Source of the DNA: Corynebacterium freneyi
Lineage (GTDB): Bacteria; Actinomycetota; Actinomycetes; Mycobacteriales; Mycobacteriaceae
Direction of reading: 5' to 3'
Length of the DNA: 64,000 nt
Assembly: GCF_030408835.1 (NCBI RefSeq)
Contig: NZ_CP047357.1
Location: 1,426,001 to 1,490,000, forward strand
Below are positions 1 to 8,422 of the stretch, piece by piece. Position 1 is the first letter of the stretch. The number at the start of each line of letters is the position of its first letter. The notes below the pieces were generated by a model. It was not told the DNA's origin. It searched no databases and saw nothing but the letters and a program-made list of their open reading frames with translations. The translations under genes and the position numbers were made by a program.

Positions 1-1
1 C

Positions 2-52
2 GACGGCATGGGCGACGAGCACGACGAGCACGACGAACACGCCGGTCACTAG
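2..52 (+). CDS. C-terminal tail of a His/Asp/Glu-rich protein (partial)
   Basis: Only the last 16 codons lie in the window, ending at the TAG at 50-52. The visible tail alternates His with Asp and Glu, a metal-binding style of C-terminus. In related actinobacteria a periplasmic copper chaperone (PCu(A)C family) with such a His-rich tail often precedes the Dyp-type peroxidase. That identity is inferred from context; no domain is visible here. Confidence 0.4.
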   Translation, partial: DGMGDEHDEHDEHAGH

Positions 53-59
53 AACCGGA

Positions 60-81
60 CCGGCCCGGTACACCGGGCCGG
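60..81 (+). terminator. GC-rich inverted repeat, possible terminator
   Basis: A 10-bp perfect inverted repeat (CCGGCCCGGT / ACCGGGCCGG) lies 8 nt after the stop of the upstream gene. Only 2 nt separate the arms, so a real hairpin would open a few inner pairs. No T-tract follows, so termination is uncertain. Confidence 0.35.
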
Positions 82-147
82 ACCTGCGGTCATGGCGGTC
101 GCGTCATCGACCGCATTGATCGAGTCAGAACCAGGAGCACCACCCGC

Positions 148-1377
148 ATGAGCAGCAACCTGTCCCGCCGCCGTTTCCTCACCGGGCTGGGGGCCGGAGC
201 CGGTGCCGGAGCGCTGGGCATCGCCGCGGCCGGCGACGCCGGAGCCATCGGCCTCGAGCGACCGTCGGACGAGGAGGAACTGCCTCCGCTGCAGACCCAG
301 ACCGTCGAGTTCGACGGCGAGCACCAGGCGGGCATCGCGACTCCGTCGCAGGCCAACCTGTGGTTGATCGCGTTCAACGTCAAGGACGACGTCGATCGAT
401 CCCGTCTCCGCGGACTGATGCGGGTGTGGACGCAGGATGCGCGGCGCATGTCCAAGGGGCAGGCGCCGCGCACCGACCTGGAGCCGGAGATGTACGACGC
501 CCCGGCGAACCTGACGTTCACGTTGGGCCTCGGCGAGGGATTCTTCACCGCCGTCGATCGTGAGGACGAGATGCCGGAGTGGCTGGGACCGCTGCCCGAG
601 TACAAGACGGATCAATTGCGTGACGAGTGGAACGGCGGCGACCTGTGCCTGCAGATCTGCTGCGACGATCCGCTCATGCTCTCGCATGCGGCGCGGTTCA
701 TGATCAAAAACGGTGCACCGTTCCTCGACGTGCGCTGGGTGCAGATGGGCTTCCTCAACGCCCGCGGCGCCAAGGACCCGGACGCCACCCCGCGCAACCG
801 TTTCGGCCAGCTCGACGGCACCGTCAACCCCCGCGGCGAGGACGACTTCGATCGCGTGGTGTGGATCGACTCGGGGCCGGACTGGTTGCGGGGCGGTTCC
901 GCCATGGTCGTGCGCCGCATCGAAATGGACATCGACGGGTGGGATATCCTCGACCGCCCGAGCCGTGAAGAAGTCGTCGGCCGCACCCTGGACACGGGAG
1001 CGCCGCTGGGCAAGGAAAACGAGTTCGACCCGGTCGACCTCGACGCCACCGACGAGTACGGCCTGCCGGTCATCGATCGCAACAGCCACGTTGCGCGTTC
1101 CATGCCCCCGAAGGAGTTCCCGAATCAGCGGATCCTGCGGCGTGTTTACAACTACGACCTGCCGCCGGAGCCCACCGGGCGCTTCACGTCCAACACGGGC
1201 CTGGTGTTCATCTGCTTCCAGAAGAACCCGATGGACCAGTTCCACCCCATCCAGGAGCGCCTGGCAGAGGCGGACCGTCTCAACGAGTGGATCTTCCACA
1301 TCGGTTCGGCCGTTTTCGTCATCCCCCGCGGCACCACGGGCGACGAGTACTGGGCCCAGGACCTGTTGGAGGACTGA
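148..1377 (+). CDS. Tat-exported Dyp-type heme peroxidase
   Basis: This 409-residue protein belongs to the dye-decolorizing peroxidase (DyP/EfeB) family. These heme enzymes use hydrogen peroxide, and some act as deferrochelatases. The N-terminus carries a twin-arginine signal (RRRFLTG, residues 7-13) followed by an Ala/Gly-rich stretch to about residue 35, so export in folded form with heme is expected. The family GxxDG motif is present as GQLDG (residues 220-224), giving the catalytic Asp223. His314 in RNSHVAR is the likely proximal heme ligand. The ATG start is the one that preserves the Tat signal. An upstream His-rich metal-binding protein suggests an envelope metal or redox role. No EfeU or EfeO gene is in view. 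Confidence 0.92.
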   Translation: MSSNLSRRRFLTGLGAGAGAGALGIAAAGDAGAIGLERPSDEEELPPLQTQTVEFDGEHQAGIATPSQANLWLIAFNVKDDVDRSRLRGLMRVWTQDARRMSKGQAPRTDLEPEMYDAPANLTFTLGLGEGFFTAVDREDEMPEWLGPLPEYKTDQLRDEWNGGDLCLQICCDDPLMLSHAARFMIKNGAPFLDVRWVQMGFLNARGAKDPDATPRNRFGQLDGTVNPRGEDDFDRVVWIDSGPDWLRGGSAMVVRRIEMDIDGWDILDRPSREEVVGRTLDTGAPLGKENEFDPVDLDATDEYGLPVIDRNSHVARSMPPKEFPNQRILRRVYNYDLPPEPTGRFTSNTGLVFICFQKNPMDQFHPIQERLAEADRLNEWIFHIGSAVFVIPRGTTGDEYWAQDLLED

Positions 1378-1392
1378 CCCGACCCGGGGCGC

Positions 1393-1398
1393 TAAGGT
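1393..1398 (+). promoter_or_regulatory. Possible -10 box for thrS
   Basis: TAAGGT fits the actinobacterial TANNNT -10 consensus and lies in the 90-nt gap before thrS. No convincing -35 box is visible, which is common in this group. No T-box-like leader can fit in the gap. Confidence 0.4.
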
Positions 1399-1467
1399 TG
1401 TGGGGGTCCGCGGGGGTCGCCAGGTATGCGACACCCGCCCGATTCCGGAAAAGGAGCCACGCCAGCC

Positions 1468-3525
1468 GTGTCCGAACCCATCACCGTCCCCGCCCCGTTC
1501 ACCGTCCCCGCGGGCGTCGCCGCCGGCGCCGCCATGCGCGACCTCGGTTACCCCAACAAGGGCCCCGACGCCATCGTCTGCGTCCGCGACCCCCGGGGTG
1601 ACCTGAAGGACCTGTCCTATGTTCCGGCCGTCGACGAGACCGTCGAGCCCGTCGCCGCGAACACGGAGGACGGTCGCGGAGTCATCCGACACTCGACCAC
1701 CCACGTGCTGGCGCAGGCCGTGCAGGCGGAGTTCCCCGGCACGAAGCTGGGCATCGGTCCCGCCATCGACGGCGGCTTCTACTACGACTTCGACGTCGCC
1801 GAACCGTTCACGCCCGAGGATCTCAAGCGCATCGAACGGCGCATGAAGAAGATCATCAAGTCGGGGCAGAAGTTCGAGCGCTTCGTCTTCGAGTCCCCGG
1901 ACGACGCTTCCGATCAGCTGGCGCAGGAGCCGTACAAGCTCGAGCTCATCGCCGACAAGTCGTCCGGAGACATCGACGCCAACGAGGACGCCACGGTCGA
2001 CGTGGGTGGTAACGAGCTGACCGGCTACCGCAACGTCAATCCCCGCACGGGCGAGACCGAGTGGTTCGACTTGTGCCGCGGCCCGCACGTGCCCACCACC
2101 CGCTACATTCCGGCGTTCACGCTGACCCGCTCGTCGGCGGCTTACTGGCGCGGCGATCAGTCCAATGCCGGCCTGCAGCGCATCTACGGCACCGCGTGGG
2201 AGTCCAAGGAGGCCATGGACGCCTACCTGGACATGCTGCTGGAGGCGGAAAAGCGCGACCACCGTCGGCTCGGCGCGGAGCTGGACCTGTTCAGCTTCCC
2301 CGACGAGATCGGCTCGGGCCTGCCGGTGTTCCACGTCAAGGGCGGCATCATCCGCAACGAGATGGAGCAGCATTCGCGCCGCCGTCATCTCGAGGCCGGC
2401 TACGACTTCGTCAATACCCCGCACGTGACCAAGGGTGACCTGTTCGAGCAGTCGGGCCACCTGGACTTCTACGCGGAGGGCATGTTCCCGCCGATGCAGC
2501 TCGACGGCGAATACGACGAGCACGGCAACTGCACGAAGGCGCCGCAGGACTACTACGTCAAGCCGATGAACTGCCCGATGCACAACCTGATCTTCGCGTC
2601 GCGCGGTCGCAGCTACCGTGAGCTGCCCATCCGCATGTTCGAGTTCGGCACCGTCTACCGCTACGAGAAGTCCGGCGTGGTCCACGGCCTGACCCGCGCC
2701 CGCGGGTTCACGCAGGACGACGCGCACATCTACTGCACGGAGGAGCAGCTGGAGGAGGAGCTGACCAGCGTCCTCGACTTCATCATCTCGCTGCTGCGCG
2801 ACTACGGCCTCGACGACTTCTACCTGGAGCTGTCCACGAAGGACGACAAGAAGTTCGTGGGCACCGACGAGATCTGGGAACGCTCGACGCAAATCCTGCA
2901 GCGCGTCGCCGACGCTTCGGGCCTGGAGCTCGTTCCGGATCCGGGCGGAGCCGCGTTCTACGGCCCGAAGATCTCGGTGCAGGCCCGCGACGCCATCGGC
3001 CGCACGTGGCAGATGTCGACGGTGCAGCTGGACTTCAACCTGCCGGAGCGTTTCGAACTCGACTACACCGCCCCGGACGGTTCGAAGAAGCGCCCGATCA
3101 TGATCCACCGCGCCCTGTTCGGTTCCATCGAGCGTTTCTTCGGCGTGCTGCTGGAGCACTACGCGGGCGCGTTCCCGGCGTGGCTGGCCCCGGAGCAGGT
3201 CGTGGGCATTCCGGTCGCCGACGACTGCATCCCGCACCTGGAGGCGTTCACCGCGCAGTTGAAGTCCCGCGGACTGCGCGCTCACGTCGACGTCTCCGAC
3301 GACCGCATGCAGAAGAAGATCCGCAACCACACGCAGGCGAAGGTGCCGTTCATGGTGCTCGCCGGCGCCCGCGACGTGGAGGCCGACGCGGTGTCGTTCC
3401 GCTTCCTCGACGGTTCCCAGATCAACGGCGTGCCGGTGGCCGAGGCCGCGGACCTCATCGCGAACTGGGTGGCCGAACGGATCAACGATCAGCCCAACGG
3501 AGACAACATTGCTTCACGACGCTGA
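1468..3525 (+). CDS. thrS: Threonyl-tRNA synthetase
   Basis: Class II synthetase of about 685 residues that charges tRNA-Thr in the cytoplasm. An N-terminal TGS region is followed by the editing domain with HSTTH (from about residue 75) and LCRGPH, then the class II catalytic core. MNCPMH supplies the zinc-ligand Cys, and an anticodon-binding domain closes the protein. The GTG start at 1468 is preferred because a GGAG ribosome-binding site sits about 9 nt upstream. The in-frame ATG at 1426 would add 14 residues with no family match. The 3' end overlaps the following HIT gene by 17 nt, suggesting coupling. Confidence 0.96.
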   Translation: MSEPITVPAPFTVPAGVAAGAAMRDLGYPNKGPDAIVCVRDPRGDLKDLSYVPAVDETVEPVAANTEDGRGVIRHSTTHVLAQAVQAEFPGTKLGIGPAIDGGFYYDFDVAEPFTPEDLKRIERRMKKIIKSGQKFERFVFESPDDASDQLAQEPYKLELIADKSSGDIDANEDATVDVGGNELTGYRNVNPRTGETEWFDLCRGPHVPTTRYIPAFTLTRSSAAYWRGDQSNAGLQRIYGTAWESKEAMDAYLDMLLEAEKRDHRRLGAELDLFSFPDEIGSGLPVFHVKGGIIRNEMEQHSRRRHLEAGYDFVNTPHVTKGDLFEQSGHLDFYAEGMFPPMQLDGEYDEHGNCTKAPQDYYVKPMNCPMHNLIFASRGRSYRELPIRMFEFGTVYRYEKSGVVHGLTRARGFTQDDAHIYCTEEQLEEELTSVLDFIISLLRDYGLDDFYLELSTKDDKKFVGTDEIWERSTQILQRVADASGLELVPDPGGAAFYGPKISVQARDAIGRTWQMSTVQLDFNLPERFELDYTAPDGSKKRPIMIHRALFGSIERFFGVLLEHYAGAFPAWLAPEQVVGIPVADDCIPHLEAFTAQLKSRGLRAHVDVSDDRMQKKIRNHTQAKVPFMVLAGARDVEADAVSFRFLDGSQINGVPVAEAADLIANWVAERINDQPNGDNIASRR

Positions 3526-4087
3526 CGGGACCCCCGACGACGCGGTGGTCGACCGCGGCGTGGGCGCCCCCGACCGACTCGAGCGTCTGTGGGCGCCGTA
3601 CCGGATGCAGTACATCACGGACAACGGCGCCGGTGAGGACTCGGCGGGCTCGTCGTCAAGCCAACCGCGCTCGCGCAACCCCTTCGTCGACCTGCCGAAT
3701 CGATCCGACGAAGACGCGCTGATCGTGGCGCGCGGCGAGTTGGTCTACTGCGTGCTCAACCTCTACCCGTACAATGCCGGTCATCTCATGGTGGTGCCGT
3801 ACCGACAGGTCGCGAACCTTGAGGACCTCACCGACGAGGAGATGACGGAGCTGATGGCATTCGGGCAGCGGGCGATTCGCACGCTGAAGAAGGTGTCGCG
3901 GCCCCATGCGCTCAACGTCGGTTTCAACCTCGGGCGTGCGTCCGGCGGTTCGGTGGGGGAACATCTGCACATGCACGTCGTTCCCCGCTGGTCCGGCGAC
4001 TCCAACTTCATGACCGTCATCGACGGCGTGAAGGTGCTGCCGCAGATGCTGCGCGACACCCGCGCACTACTGGCGGAAGCCTGGTAA
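3509..4087 (+). CDS. HIT-domain protein (AP4A phosphorylase-like)
   Basis: A 192-residue histidine-triad protein, a family of nucleotidyl hydrolases/transferases. The triad is visible as H152-L-H154-M-H156. The typical glycine/asparagine-rich HIT core precedes it ([17 protein letters not shown]). The likely start is a TTG inside the end of thrS with GGAG just upstream; a GTG at 3545 is an alternative. It opens the phospholipid/PIM cluster, as in mycobacteria, where a HIT gene sits between thrS and pgsA. A four-serine run near residue 48 uses the uncommon TCA codon and contains the 11-mer CGTCGTCAAGC. Confidence 0.9.
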   Translation: MLHDADGTPDDAVVDRGVGAPDRLERLWAPYRMQYITDNGAGEDSAGSSSSQPRSRNPFVDLPNRSDEDALIVARGELVYCVLNLYPYNAGHLMVVPYRQVANLEDLTDEEMTELMAFGQRAIRTLKKVSRPHALNVGFNLGRASGGSVGEHLHMHVVPRWSGDSNFMTVIDGVKVLPQMLRDTRALLAEAW

Positions 4088-4123
4088 GACCCGACCCACC
4101 GACGCCCAACCGAGAGGACCCCG

Positions 4124-4780
4124 ATGCTCAGCGTCCACGGCCGCAAGCCCATCGCTCCCGTCGTCGAGCCGATCGCCCGCACGCTGAACTCGCTGGGCGT
4201 GTCGCCCAACGTGATGACGGTGTTGGGCACGGTCGCGGCCATCGCGATCTCGGTGACGCTGATCCCGACCGGGCACCTGTTCGCGGCGGCGGTGCTCACC
4301 GGCCTGTTCGCCGCGTTCGACCTGCTCGACGGGACGATGGCGCGTCTGCGCGGCGGCGGCACCCGGTTCGGCGCCGTGCTCGACGCCAGCTGCGACCGGA
4401 TCACCGACGGCGCGTTGTTCGGCGCGATCCTGTGGTGGGTGTTCTTCTCCCACGGGGCGCCGGGGCACCTCATCATCGCGGTGTTGGTGTCGCTGGTGGC
4501 GGGTCAGGTGACGTCCTACGTCAAGGCGCGCGCCGAAGCGTCGGGGTTCACCGTCAACGGTGGTCTGGTGGAGCGGCCGGAGCGTCTGATCCTCGCGCTC
4601 GTCGGCATCGGATTGCAGGGGCTGGGCGTGCCGTGGGCGGTGGAGATCGCCATGTGGGTCCTCGCCGCGGGCTCCGTGTTCACGGTCGTCCAACGCCTGG
4701 TCATGGTCGCCCGCGGCCCCGGGGCCGGGGAGCCCATCGCCCCGCCGGTTGGGACGTCCGATGCGGGGGAGCGGCGATGA
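4124..4780 (+). CDS. pgsA: CDP-alcohol phosphatidyltransferase, phosphatidylinositol phosphate synthase
   Basis: A 218-residue membrane enzyme. The complete CDP-alcohol phosphotransferase signature is present: D66-x2-D69-G-x2-A73-R74-x8-G83-x3-D87-x3-D91, the metal and CDP-binding site. In Mycobacteriales the gene in this position condenses CDP-diacylglycerol with inositol-1-phosphate to make phosphatidylinositol phosphate, the precursor of phosphatidylinositol mannosides. That substrate is inferred from the adjacent patA and pimA. Several hydrophobic helices follow the motif. The stop codon overlaps the patA start (ATGA). Confidence 0.93.
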   Translation: MLSVHGRKPIAPVVEPIARTLNSLGVSPNVMTVLGTVAAIAISVTLIPTGHLFAAAVLTGLFAAFDLLDGTMARLRGGGTRFGAVLDASCDRITDGALFGAILWWVFFSHGAPGHLIIAVLVSLVAGQVTSYVKARAEASGFTVNGGLVERPERLILALVGIGLQGLGVPWAVEIAMWVLAAGSVFTVVQRLVMVARGPGAGEPIAPPVGTSDAGERR

Positions 4781-5736
4781 GGTTTCCCCGAAACCGGGAG
4801 GACCTGGCGGCGCTGGGGTACCTCGCCGGCTGGAAGATCGTGGGCAAGCTGCCCGAGCGTCCCGTCATGTGGGCGGCGATGAAGGCCGCCGACCGTTTTT
4901 CCGACGACGGCCGCGGCCCCGAGCAGCTGCGCCGGAATCTCGCGCGCGTCACGGGTCTGCCCGCCGACGACGTTCCCGACGCGCTGGTCAAGGCGTCGAT
5001 GCGCAGCTACCTGCGGTACTGGGTGGAGGCGTTCCGGCTGCCGACGATGGCCGGCGCGGAATTGTACGAGCGCATCGCCGGCATGATCCGCGGCCGCGAG
5101 ATACTCGAGGCCACCGCGGCCCAGGACCGGGGCATCATCCTGCTGGTCACCCATTCCGGCAACTGGGACATGGCCGGCATGTGGGCGGCCCGGCGGTTCG
5201 GCGGCTTCACCTCGGTGGCCGAACGCCTGCGCCCCGAGGAGCTGTACGACGCCTTCCTGGAGTACCGGGAAAGCCTGGGCTTCACCATTTTGCCGCTCAC
5301 CGGCGGTGAGCCGCCGATGGTGGGTCTGCGGCAGCGGCTGGAGGACGGCGGCGTGATCGCGCTCGTCGGCGAACGGGACTTCGGCGGCAGGGGAGCGGAA
5401 GTCGAATTCTTCGGCGAGAAGACCATCATGCCCGTCGGCGCGGCGCAGCTGGCCCGGGAAACCGGCGCGGCGCTCCACGTCGCTGGACTGTGGTTCGACG
5501 GCGACGATTGGGGTTTCCGGGTCCATCCCGAAGTGCCCGCCGCCGGCCGCGAGCTCGACGACATCGTCCAGGACTGCGCGTGGCTCATGGAATCCGACAT
5601 CGCGGCCCACCCCGCCGACTGGCACATGCTTCAGCCGTTGTGGACGGCGGACCGGCGAGCACGTCGCCGTCGTAAAGCCGAAAACGGCGAGGCGGGTGCC
5701 GACGCGCCCGATGCAGCCGACCGGGCGGGGAGCTGA
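4777..5736 (+). CDS. patA: Phosphatidylinositol mannoside acyltransferase
   Basis: A 319-residue protein of the lysophospholipid acyltransferase (LpxL/HtrB-like) superfamily. The catalytic HX4D motif is H126-SGNW-D131. The family adds an acyl chain to the mannose of PIM at the inner membrane face. The ATG start overlaps the pgsA stop by 4 nt and pimA begins 3 nt after its stop, so the three genes form a tight operon. The last 25 or so residues are a charged, Ala-rich tail. Assignment rests on family motif plus conserved synteny. Confidence 0.92.
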   Translation: MRFPRNREDLAALGYLAGWKIVGKLPERPVMWAAMKAADRFSDDGRGPEQLRRNLARVTGLPADDVPDALVKASMRSYLRYWVEAFRLPTMAGAELYERIAGMIRGREILEATAAQDRGIILLVTHSGNWDMAGMWAARRFGGFTSVAERLRPEELYDAFLEYRESLGFTILPLTGGEPPMVGLRQRLEDGGVIALVGERDFGGRGAEVEFFGEKTIMPVGAAQLARETGAALHVAGLWFDGDDWGFRVHPEVPAAGRELDDIVQDCAWLMESDIAAHPADWHMLQPLWTADRRARRRRKAENGEAGADAPDAADRAGS

Positions 5737-5739
5737 ACC

Positions 5740-6879
5740 ATGCGCATCGGAATGGTCTGCCCGTACTCCTTCGACGTGCCCGGCGGCGTCCAGGCGCACG
5801 CGATCGACTTGTGCCGGGAGTTCCGGGCGCGCGGCCACGAGGTCAGCCTCATCGGACCCGCCGGACCGACAGCGGAGGTGCCGGACTTCGTCGAACGCGG
5901 CGGACGCGCGATCCCGATCCCGTACAACGGGTCCGTGGCGCGGCTATCGTTCGGACCGGTGACGCAGCGGAAGGTGCGCCGGTGGATCGACGCCGGCGAC
6001 TTCGACGTCCTGCACATCCACGAACCGAACTCGCCCAGCTACTCGATGCTGGCCACCCGCGCCGCCATTGGCCCCATCGTGGCCACGTACCACTCCGCCG
6101 CCACGCAATCGCTGGCGCTGAAGCTGGCCACGCCGTTCCTGCGGCCGATGCTCGAACGCATCCGCGGCGGCATAGCCGTCTCCGAGGTCGCCCGGCGCTG
6201 GCAGGTCGAGCAGCTCGGCGGAGACCCGGTGCTCATCCCCAACGGCGTCCGCGTGGGCGAATACGACGCCGCCCCCGACGCCGCCGACGTGCCCGAGATC
6301 GGTGCGCCGCCGCCGGGAACGAAACGCCTGGTGTTCCTCGGCCGCTTCGACGAACCCCGCAAGGGTCTGCCCGTCCTCCTCGACGCCGTGCCCGCCATCC
6401 GGCGGGTGTTCCCGGAATTGGAGATCCTCGTCATCGGCGACGGCGACCGGGCCCAGGCGGTGCGGCGGGCCGGTGAACACGCCGACGTGCTGCGCTTCAC
6501 CGGCCGCGTCTCCGTGGAAGCCAAGGCCGCGGCGCTGAAGTCGGCCGACGCCTACATCGCCCCGCAGCTGGGCGGGGAAAGCTTCGGCATCGTGCTGGTC
6601 GAGGCGATGGCCGCAGGCGCCGCCGTGATCTCGTCGGACCTCGACGCCTTCCGGCTCGTCCTCGACGACGGCCGCTACGGCGATCATTTCCGCAACGGCG
6701 ACTCCGCCGACCTCGCCCGCACCACCATCGCATTGCTTTCCGACGACGCCCGACGTGCCGGACTCGTGGCCGCGGGGCATGATCGTGCGTGGGAATTCGA
6801 CTGGTCGACGATCGCCGACAAGGTCCTGCAGGTCTACGACACCGTCCGCATGGACGGGGAGAAGGTGGTGGTCTCGTGA
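5740..6879 (+). CDS. pimA: GDP-mannose-dependent phosphatidylinositol alpha-mannosyltransferase
   Basis: A 379-residue GT-B glycosyltransferase of the GT4 family that transfers the first mannose to phosphatidylinositol on the cytoplasmic face of the membrane. The N-terminal lobe begins MRIGMVCPY with a glycine-rich loop (PGGVQAH). The C-terminal nucleotide-sugar lobe contains the acidic motif GGESFGIVLVEAMAAG. Length matches known PimA proteins. It follows patA directly, and its stop overlaps the next start (GTGA). Confidence 0.95.
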   Translation: MRIGMVCPYSFDVPGGVQAHAIDLCREFRARGHEVSLIGPAGPTAEVPDFVERGGRAIPIPYNGSVARLSFGPVTQRKVRRWIDAGDFDVLHIHEPNSPSYSMLATRAAIGPIVATYHSAATQSLALKLATPFLRPMLERIRGGIAVSEVARRWQVEQLGGDPVLIPNGVRVGEYDAAPDAADVPEIGAPPPGTKRLVFLGRFDEPRKGLPVLLDAVPAIRRVFPELEILVIGDGDRAQAVRRAGEHADVLRFTGRVSVEAKAAALKSADAYIAPQLGGESFGIVLVEAMAAGAAVISSDLDAFRLVLDDGRYGDHFRNGDSADLARTTIALLSDDARRAGLVAAGHDRAWEFDWSTIADKVLQVYDTVRMDGEKVVVS

Positions 6880-7379
6880 TCCTCGTGCCGTGGTGGGCCG
6901 TCGTGCTCGCCGTCGTGGCCGTGATCGCGCTGGTCGCGGCGCTGCTCGCGTCGGCGACCGCCACTCGGCTCAACCGGATGCACGTGCGCACCGATCTCGC
7001 CCGGGCATCGCTGGAGGCCGCGCTGGGCAGGCGCGGAGCCGTCGCACGGGCGGCGTACCCGGAGCTCGGCGCGGACGTCGCCCGCGCCGAGTCTCGTCGC
7101 CTCACCGCCGCCGACGCCCACGCCCGCGCCGACGCGGAGAATACCCTCAACGCCAAACTCGCCGAGGCGATGCAGGCCAACCCGCCGGAGCCGGCGCTGG
7201 CCATCGAGCTCCACGACGCCACAACCCGCGTCGAGCTCGCCCGCCGGTTCTACAACGACGCCGTCACCGACACCCGGATGTTGCGCACCCGACCGCTGGT
7301 CCGCGGACTGCGCCTGGCCGGCACCGCGCCGATCCCCGAGTACTTCGACGTGTCCGTCGGCACCCCGCAGAGCCCTTGA
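6876..7379 (+). CDS. Small single-pass membrane protein of the PIM operon
   Basis: A 167-residue protein starting at a GTG that overlaps the pimA stop. Residues about 3-27 form one hydrophobic helix. The rest is a charged, Ala-rich, largely helical cytoplasmic or periplasmic domain reminiscent of LemA-like helical bundles. In mycobacteria the gene after pimA is also a conserved membrane protein, so conserved synteny suggests an accessory role in envelope lipid synthesis. The function is not known to me. Confidence 0.75.
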   Translation: MILVPWWAVVLAVVAVIALVAALLASATATRLNRMHVRTDLARASLEAALGRRGAVARAAYPELGADVARAESRRLTAADAHARADAENTLNAKLAEAMQANPPEPALAIELHDATTRVELARRFYNDAVTDTRMLRTRPLVRGLRLAGTAPIPEYFDVSVGTPQSP

Positions 7380-7393
7380 ACCCACCGCGGGGC

Positions 7394-7428
7394 CTATAGA
7401 CGGCACTGTCTACCGGCGGGTCTATAGT
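7394..7428 (+). promoter_or_regulatory. pdxS promoter with overlapping inverted repeat
   Basis: TATAGT at 7423-7428 is a near-consensus -10 box about 65 nt upstream of pdxS. It overlaps the right arm of a perfect 8-bp inverted repeat, CTATAGAC (7394-7401) and GTCTATAG (7420-7427). A half-site-like TGTCTA sits at 7407-7412. This layout suits a repressor/activator such as a MocR-type PdxR, which often controls pdxST. The regulator itself is not in the window. Confidence 0.55.
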
Positions 7429-7493
7429 TGGCAGACGCCGGGCCCCGCCGCCCGGATAGAACACCGGAAAGAACCTCCAGAAAGCAGGTTTCG

Positions 7494-8396
7494 TTGACCA
7501 CCTCCGACAACAACACCAGCCACGGCACCGCTCGCGTCAAGCGCGGCCTGGCCGAGATGCTGAAGGGCGGCGTCATCATGGACGTCGTCACCCCGGAGCA
7601 GGCGAAGATCGCCGAGGACGCCGGCGCCACCGCCGTCATGGCGCTCGAGCGCGTTCCCGCCGACATCCGCGCCGAGGGCGGCGTGTCCCGCATGTCGGAT
7701 CCGGACATGATCGAGGGCATCATCGAGGCCGTGTCCATCCCCGTCATGGCGAAGGCCCGCATCGGCCACTTCGTCGAGGCGCAGGTGCTCCAGTCCCTGG
7801 GCGTCGACTTCATCGACGAGTCGGAGGTTCTCACCCCCGCCGATTACACCAACCACATCGACAAGTTCGACTTCACCGTGCCGTTCGTCTGCGGCGCCAC
7901 GAACCTGGGCGAGGCCCTGCGCCGCATCAACGAGGGCGCGGCCATGATCCGCTCCAAGGGCGAGGCCGGCACCGGCGACGTGTCCAACGCGGTGACCCAC
8001 ATGCGCACCATCCGCGCCGAGATCAACCGCCTGAAGTCGATGGCCCCCGACGAGCTGTACGTCGCGGCCAAGGAGCTGCAGGCCCCGTACGAGCTCGTCC
8101 GCGAGGTCGCCGAGACCGGCAAGCTGCCGGTCGTCCTGTTCACCGCCGGCGGCATCGCCACCCCGGCCGACGCCGCGATGATGATGCAGCTCGGCGCCGA
8201 GGGCGTGTTCGTCGGTTCCGGCATCTTCAAGTCCGGCAACCCGGCCGACCGCGCCAAGGCGATCGTCCAGGCCACCCAGCACTACGACGACCCGAAGGTC
8301 ATCGCCGACGTCTCGCGTGGACTCGGCGAGGCCATGGTGGGCATCAACGTCGACGAGATCCCCCAGCCGCACCGCCTCGCCGAGCGCGGCTGGTAA
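7494..8396 (+). CDS. pdxS: Pyridoxal 5'-phosphate synthase, PdxS (lyase) subunit
   Basis: A 300-residue beta/alpha-barrel enzyme that makes pyridoxal phosphate from ribose 5-phosphate, glyceraldehyde 3-phosphate and ammonia delivered by PdxT. Family residues are visible: Asp30 in GGVIMDVV and the Schiff-base Lys87 in [10 protein letters not shown], plus the glycine-rich phosphate site [12 protein letters not shown]. The TTG start at 7494 is chosen because the family N-terminus begins here and AGCAGG lies upstream. The in-frame extension to 7428 runs through the promoter. Its partner pdxT lies 3 kb downstream, separated by two genes. Confidence 0.96.
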   Translation: MTTSDNNTSHGTARVKRGLAEMLKGGVIMDVVTPEQAKIAEDAGATAVMALERVPADIRAEGGVSRMSDPDMIEGIIEAVSIPVMAKARIGHFVEAQVLQSLGVDFIDESEVLTPADYTNHIDKFDFTVPFVCGATNLGEALRRINEGAAMIRSKGEAGTGDVSNAVTHMRTIRAEINRLKSMAPDELYVAAKELQAPYELVREVAETGKLPVVLFTAGGIATPADAAMMMQLGAEGVFVGSGIFKSGNPADRAKAIVQATQHYDDPKVIADVSRGLGEAMVGINVDEIPQPHRLAERGW

Positions 8397-8422
8397 CACC
8401 GACCACGGGCACGGAGGGCGAG

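Noticed and set aside
1377..1468. Possible T-box or attenuator before thrS
   Set aside because: The gap is only 90 nt and shows no specifier stem or terminator pair.
49..3330. A 1093-codon minus-strand frame opposite the Dyp peroxidase and thrS
   Set aside because: Low-complexity translation typical of an antisense shadow; both plus-strand genes have clear family motifs.
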